DNA from: Jejubacter sp036620675
GTDB taxonomy: Bacteria > Pseudomonadota > Gammaproteobacteria > Enterobacterales > Enterobacteriaceae
NCBI GenBank assembly: GCA_036620675.1
Contig: JAZHEE010000004.1
Reading direction: 5' to 3' (one strand)
Length of the DNA: 64,000 nt
How positions within the stretch are numbered: position 1 is the stretch's first letter; each line of letters starts with the position of its first letter. A program made the position numbers and the translations under genes. The notes under the pieces are model-generated. The model did not search any database. It saw only the letters and a list, made by a program, of their open reading frames with translations, and was not told the origin of the DNA. Below, one piece after another: positions 60,439 through 64,000 of this stretch.

Positions 60439-61032
60439 ATGTTTTTGGTTACTCAGGATCATTTTCTCTTTCAGGGAATCAAAAGTTTTTTCCCTGATAT
60501 TGTCTTACTGCACTCCATTGACAGGGGAATCTTTGATAGCAGCAGCGATGAGTATTCTGTTCTGGTCGACAGCCGGTCGCCTCTGTGTCTGTCAGAATAT
60601 CTGATGTTTGACGCCGCCAATGCCGGCAAGCGTATTAGCTGTATCATACTGGAAATGCGTAATCGCGAAACGCATCAGTTGAGCCTTAAATGGTGTCTGG
60701 ACATGGCGCTGGCGCGTACCGATATGGCGGCAATGTTCGGTCTGTTTCTGGACGTTAAAGGTAATCGTCTGACCAAAGAGTGGTTTAACGAAATTCGCTT
60801 GAGTGAACAGGAGCGCATGATGCTGCTCTTACTCAGGGAAGGAAGAACCATGGAAGAGGTGGCAGTCGCTTTAGAGCTGTCGGTTAAAAGCCTGTACCGT
60901 AAGCGGATTGAACTGTACGAGCGGCTCGGACTGTCTAACTTTAACGAGGCCTGCCTGTTTATCTTTAAAAACGGGCTGTTGGATTACCCTTACGATGCGA
61001 CTTGTGAGCGGGAGTCCCTGTTTTCTACATAG
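60439..61032 (+). CDS. Free-standing LuxR-type regulator (2 of 3)
   Basis: 197-residue protein starting MFLVTQDHFLFQGIKSFFPD: a degenerate receiver-like N-domain (VLVDSRSPL at the phospho-acceptor strand) and a C-terminal LuxR helix-turn-helix (LSEQERMMLLLLREGRTMEE, VAVALELSVKSLYRKRIEL). The start at 60439 fits the domain and has AGG upstream; the frame is open 10 codons further. Divergent from pgaA, so control of pga is a reasonable inference. It resembles the regulators at 47990 and 63186 in plan but not closely in sequence. Confidence 0.82.
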   Translation: MFLVTQDHFLFQGIKSFFPDIVLLHSIDRGIFDSSSDEYSVLVDSRSPLCLSEYLMFDAANAGKRISCIILEMRNRETHQLSLKWCLDMALARTDMAAMFGLFLDVKGNRLTKEWFNEIRLSEQERMMLLLLREGRTMEEVAVALELSVKSLYRKRIELYERLGLSNFNEACLFIFKNGLLDYPYDATCERESLFST

Positions 61033-61652
61033 GGGGTCGGACGCCCCCTGAATCTGGTTGGTTCGGCTGAACTGGCGAACATGGATATGAGTGGATTTGC
61101 TTGTCGGGGCGAGCCGGGGTACGAAGAGATTAAACGTAATCTGGCGGATGACAGCGCTACGGCAGTCGACGCAAATTCACAGCGGCGGTCATGGGAACTA
61201 CAACGGTATGGCGTCTGGCCGCAGCCATAGAGATTCCTGCGAACTTGTTCGAAAGTAAGGGGCGATTCCGTCATCGATAACGTAGAATTCGCTCTGTCGT
61301 CGGGGATTTCGCCATTTTTACGCCAGCGCCAGCATGTCACAGCCGTTATCAATACGCGCATCAATCTTCAGGCGTTCTTCGGGCCGGTATTTCTTTCCCG
61401 TATCCAGAGGCGGAACGCGGCAAATAGCAGAAGATTCCGCTGCGGGAAGGCGAACCTGAAGATGCGGCATATATGGCGCTTTTTTCGGTGACCGGTGAAT
61501 TATGGCTCGGACATTATGATCGACGCTGGCGGAAGTCAGGTTGATTACCAGCAATCTGCCTGGCTTAACGGCATAGCCTGCGAAGCAGCATAGAATTTTG
61601 AGCATATACTTAGTTGCTCGCTTAACGCTGCGACTAATACCGGAGATACCGC
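61033..61652. other. Degenerate region, possible decayed gene fragments
   Basis: 620 bp between the LuxR gene and the ene-reductase without an intact gene. Short open stretches such as MDMSGFACRGEPGYEEIKRN (plus strand, about 61081-61140, stop at 61228) have codon-like composition but match nothing I know; the stretch near 61500-61610 has a short-chain-dehydrogenase-like ending (IMIDAGG) only. Possibly remnants. Confidence 0.35.
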
Positions 61653-62747
61653 ATGAGCCAACTGTTTACCTCTATCAAACTCGGCAACCTGACCCTGGAA
61701 AACCGCATCGCTATTGCCCCGATGTGCCAGTATTCGGCCGAACGCGGTCGGGCTACCGCGTGGCACCGGATTCACCTGGGGAATCTGGCTCTGTCTGGCG
61801 CCGGATTGCTGATTCTGGAAGCCGCCGCCGTTGAGCCTGACGGGCGCATTACGCCGCAGGATCTGGGGATCTGGGATGATGAAACCGAGCAGGCGCTGGG
61901 TGCAGTGCTGAAAGACGTTCGCCAGTATTCTCCGATGCCGGTCGGCATCCAGTTGGGACATGCCGGACGTAAGGCTTCGACCGACGTGCCCTGGCGCGGC
62001 GGTGGCTTTCTGACGACGGAGCAGGGCGGATGGCAAACCTCAGCGCCTTCCGCGCTGCCTTTCCATAACAGTGACGGCATGCCGCAGGCGCTCACCAGAG
62101 CGAGGATCGAAGAGATCAAGCAGGCCTTTATCGATAGCGCCGTTCGCGCCGATCGACTGGGATTAGATCTGATTGAGGTACACGCCGCCCACGGCTATCT
62201 GCTACATCAGTTTCTGTCGCCGCTTGCTAATCAGCGCGACGATGAGTATGGCGGTTCGCTGGAAAACCGTATGCGGCTGACGCTGGAGGTATTCCGCGAA
62301 GTGCGCCGGGTATTCCCGGCGGATAAGCCGGTTGGAGTACGTATTTCGGCTACCGACTGGGTGGAAGGCGGCTGGGATCTTGAGCAGTCCATTATCCTGA
62401 GCCAGGCGCTGGAAAAAGAGGGCTGCGCCTATATACACGTTTCCAGCGGCGGTCTGGCGCCGGAACAGAAAATCAGCGTCGGCCCCAACTACCAGGTGCC
62501 GTTTTCCGCTGCAATCAAGAAGGTGGTTTCGATTCCGGTTATTGCCGTTGGGTTGATTACCGAGCCGGAGCAGGCCGAAGCGGTGCTGGTGGAGCAGGAA
62601 GCCGATATGATAGCCCTGGCGCGCGGTATCCTTTACGACCCGCGTTGGCCGTGGCATGCGGCGGCGAAACTGGGGGCGAAGGTGTATGCCCCGGATCAGT
62701 ATCTGCGCTGCGAACCGCACGATGTGAAAGGGCTGTTTAATAAGTAA
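61653..62747 (+). CDS. NADH:flavin oxidoreductase, XenA/YqjM-like ene-reductase (OYE family)
   Basis: FMN-dependent old yellow enzyme of the thermophilic-like class that reduces activated C=C bonds and nitro compounds. Diagnostic residues: Cys25 in IAPMCQYSAE (redox-tuning Cys of XenA/YqjM), H177 and H180 in EVHAAHGYLLHQFLSP, Tyr182, and the phosphate-binding ALARGILYDPRWPWHAA. 364 aa, like XenA (363). Physiological substrate unknown. Single-gene unit. Confidence 0.92.
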   Translation: MSQLFTSIKLGNLTLENRIAIAPMCQYSAERGRATAWHRIHLGNLALSGAGLLILEAAAVEPDGRITPQDLGIWDDETEQALGAVLKDVRQYSPMPVGIQLGHAGRKASTDVPWRGGGFLTTEQGGWQTSAPSALPFHNSDGMPQALTRARIEEIKQAFIDSAVRADRLGLDLIEVHAAHGYLLHQFLSPLANQRDDEYGGSLENRMRLTLEVFREVRRVFPADKPVGVRISATDWVEGGWDLEQSIILSQALEKEGCAYIHVSSGGLAPEQKISVGPNYQVPFSAAIKKVVSIPVIAVGLITEPEQAEAVLVEQEADMIALARGILYDPRWPWHAAAKLGAKVYAPDQYLRCEPHDVKGLFNK

Positions 62748-63185
62748 AATCGCACCGGCCCGTATGGGTTAATGCTTGTCATTTAAGGAAATGAAGCCCG
62801 ATAATTCGGCCCCCCGAGATGACAGGCGAAGCCCTGAAAGCCGCTGCTTTTAACAACGCGCCTGAAAGCAGCGGTACCGGCCTAAAGTTCCCCCTGAGTC
62901 CCTTAGCCCGACAGGAAGGCTAAGGGCGTCCGGCTGTCAGGAAAAGCGCGGAGAACCGCGTTAGCGGCGATTTTTACGCCGCAGCGCTCAGGTTCGTTCA
63001 CCGACTGCTGCTGTTCGAAGAGGGATGGACGTCACCTGAACGTAAAATTCCACCCAACTACCATATTCTGCCATTGTCACAGGGAATACCGTCGTAAGAC
63101 TGAAGGCCTGCCTGTTTATGTATGAATATATTGCTGGTGAGGGTGGAAAAGGCGCGGCGGAAAAGGGCTGCGCAGCGCCGTGATT
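62748..63185. repeat. Non-coding repeat region related to that at 33.2-33.9 kb
   Basis: Gap of 438 bp with no gene. It has a 9-bp-arm hairpin CCCTTAGCC-CGACAGGAA-GGCTAAGGG (62900-62926), sharing TAGCCCGACAGGA-type sequence with 33362-33382, and the word CATATTCTGCC (63062-63072) found twice near 33.8 kb. Interpreted as the same dispersed repeat family. Confidence 0.55.
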
Positions 63186-63806
63186 TTAAGCATTCAGATG
63201 ATTTCGCCACGCGATATTCAGTATACCGGCCAGGCTGGAAGCCTGCAGTTTTAATATAATATGATTCTTAATCACGCTAATGGTTTTGTCGCTTATTCCC
63301 AGCTCCCGGGCTATGGCTCGGCTATCCATGCCGCGCATAAAATTCTGCAGTACCTCGATCTCACGCGAGGTCAGCCGGCTCAGATACTGATTATCGGTCG
63401 GGTAGCGTTGATAGTGCTGCAGAACATCCGGAGACAGATAACCGCTGCCCCGCTTTACCAGGGAGATGGCGTGTATCGCTTCGGAAAGCGGGGCAGTAAT
63501 GGATAAGTAGCCATGGAACCCCATTCGGATCGCCCGTGAAAACATGAAGTAGCTGGCACCGCAGATGGCGACCAGGCGAATACCAGGAATCTGGCGTCGA
63601 AATCTGTCCAGAATAGAAATCTCCTGTCGGGTAAGAGGAATACGATCAAGAATTAATATTTCTGGCGTTTCTCTGAACATCATATTGGGGAGCTCTGCCA
63701 GCTTTTTCAGGCTGTGGCAGTGTATATCGTCGTTATGACTGATAATCTCTCTGAGTCCCCGGCGTAGATAAGGATCTCTTGCGATCATGATACAGGACTT
63801 TCTCAT
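63186..63806 (-). CDS. LuxR/NarL-type response-regulator-like protein (3 of 3)
   Basis: 206 aa. N-terminal receiver-like domain with Asp in ILILDRIPL at the phospho-acceptor position but only one Asp (ARDPYLRRG) in the acidic pocket; C-terminal LuxR helix-turn-helix LTSREIEVLQNFMRGMDSRA followed by IARELGISDKTISVIKNHI. Its ATG overlaps the stop of the ABC transporter gene (ATGA), so it is translated with it; this links the regulator to export of a peptide or signal. No kinase gene is in view. Confidence 0.88.
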   Translation of the reverse strand: MRKSCIMIARDPYLRRGLREIISHNDDIHCHSLKKLAELPNMMFRETPEILILDRIPLTRQEISILDRFRRQIPGIRLVAICGASYFMFSRAIRMGFHGYLSITAPLSEAIHAISLVKRGSGYLSPDVLQHYQRYPTDNQYLSRLTSREIEVLQNFMRGMDSRAIARELGISDKTISVIKNHIILKLQASSLAGILNIAWRNHLNA

Positions 63807-64000
63807 AACGGGACGATCCTGTCGGCAGATGCAATCGTCGAAGGGCGATGCGCAATAATGATGCGGGTAATTTTGAGCTCGGAAATAGATTTATTAATAA
63901 AGGCTTCATTATCCAGATCCAGATGGCTGGTCGCTTCATCCATAAATAACACTGATGGGCGGCGATAGAGCGCTCTGGCAATCAGCAGACGCTGTTTCTG
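63803..64000 (-). CDS. ABC transporter ATPase domain, C-terminal end (5' part outside the window)
   Basis: The last 65 codons of an ABC ATPase: QKQRLLIARALYRRP (just after the signature motif), Walker B VLFMDEATSHLDLDNE, and the H-loop IIIAHRPSTIASADRI. The sequence ends soon after the H-loop, as in the fused membrane-ATPase exporters of the bacteriocin/type I class (CvaB or RaxB type); whether a peptidase C39 domain is present cannot be seen. Overlaps the LuxR gene by four bases. Confidence 0.85.
   Translation of the reverse strand, partial: QKQRLLIARALYRRPSVLFMDEATSHLDLDNEAFINKSISELKITRIIIAHRPSTIASADRIVPL

Overview
This window is chromosomal DNA of an enterobacterium (order Enterobacterales, probably a Klebsiella/Enterobacter/Kluyvera/Cedecea-like member of the Enterobacteriaceae; the genus cannot be fixed from the sequence alone). 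The left 33 kb keep the Escherichia coli order around parE-parC-metC almost gene for gene: glnE (cut by the left edge), hldE, ubiK, FMN riboswitch-ribB, zupT, ygiD, ygiC, ygiB, tolC, nudF, yqiB, cpdA, yqiA, parE, ygiN, mdaB, parC, plsC, ftsP, ygiQ, dkgA, yqhD, yqhC, yghB, metC, exbB, exbD. The only clear insertions there are an AT-rich DUF3289/DUF943 pair (21.8-23.1 kb, the first gene frameshifted) and a barstar-like gene behind ygiQ.

From 33 to 47.5 kb the order departs from E. coli. A 1.1 kb non-coding, repeat-rich stretch (three 100-bp tandem copies plus mosaic repeats) is followed by a FucR-like DeoR regulator, yghZ (gpr), a complete pqqABCDEF cluster for the redox cofactor PQQ, an M19 dipeptidase, mqo, a ProP-like symporter without the osmosensing coiled coil, and yghU.

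From 47.5 kb to the right edge the DNA is accessory in character: three free-standing LuxR/FixJ-type regulators, an orphan ParA/ribbon-helix-helix partition-like pair set in AT-rich palindromic DNA, two microsatellites ((CTGTG)13 and (GGTGCT)8), the decayed remains of a two-domain PA-IL (LecA)-like galactose lectin, a guanidine-II riboswitch with its gdx exporter, an aldo-keto reductase with a divergent LysR regulator, the pgaABCD operon for poly-N-acetylglucosamine biofilm matrix, an XenA/YqjM-like ene-reductase, and the 3' end of an ABC exporter translationally coupled to a LuxR gene.

Functionally the window combines housekeeping (topoisomerase IV, riboflavin, LPS heptose, phospholipid and ubiquinone synthesis, TolC efflux, TonB energisation) with periplasmic/respiratory oxidation (PQQ, Mqo, MdaB/YgiN quinone cycle) and surface/biofilm functions (Pga, lectin remnant, LuxR regulators). 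No tRNA, rRNA, CRISPR array, insertion sequence or prophage was seen. The most unusual items are the ParA module with its palindromes, the PA-IL lectin remnant, the two microsatellites beside them, and the tandem repeat arrays inside the yqhD-dkgA unit and after exbD.
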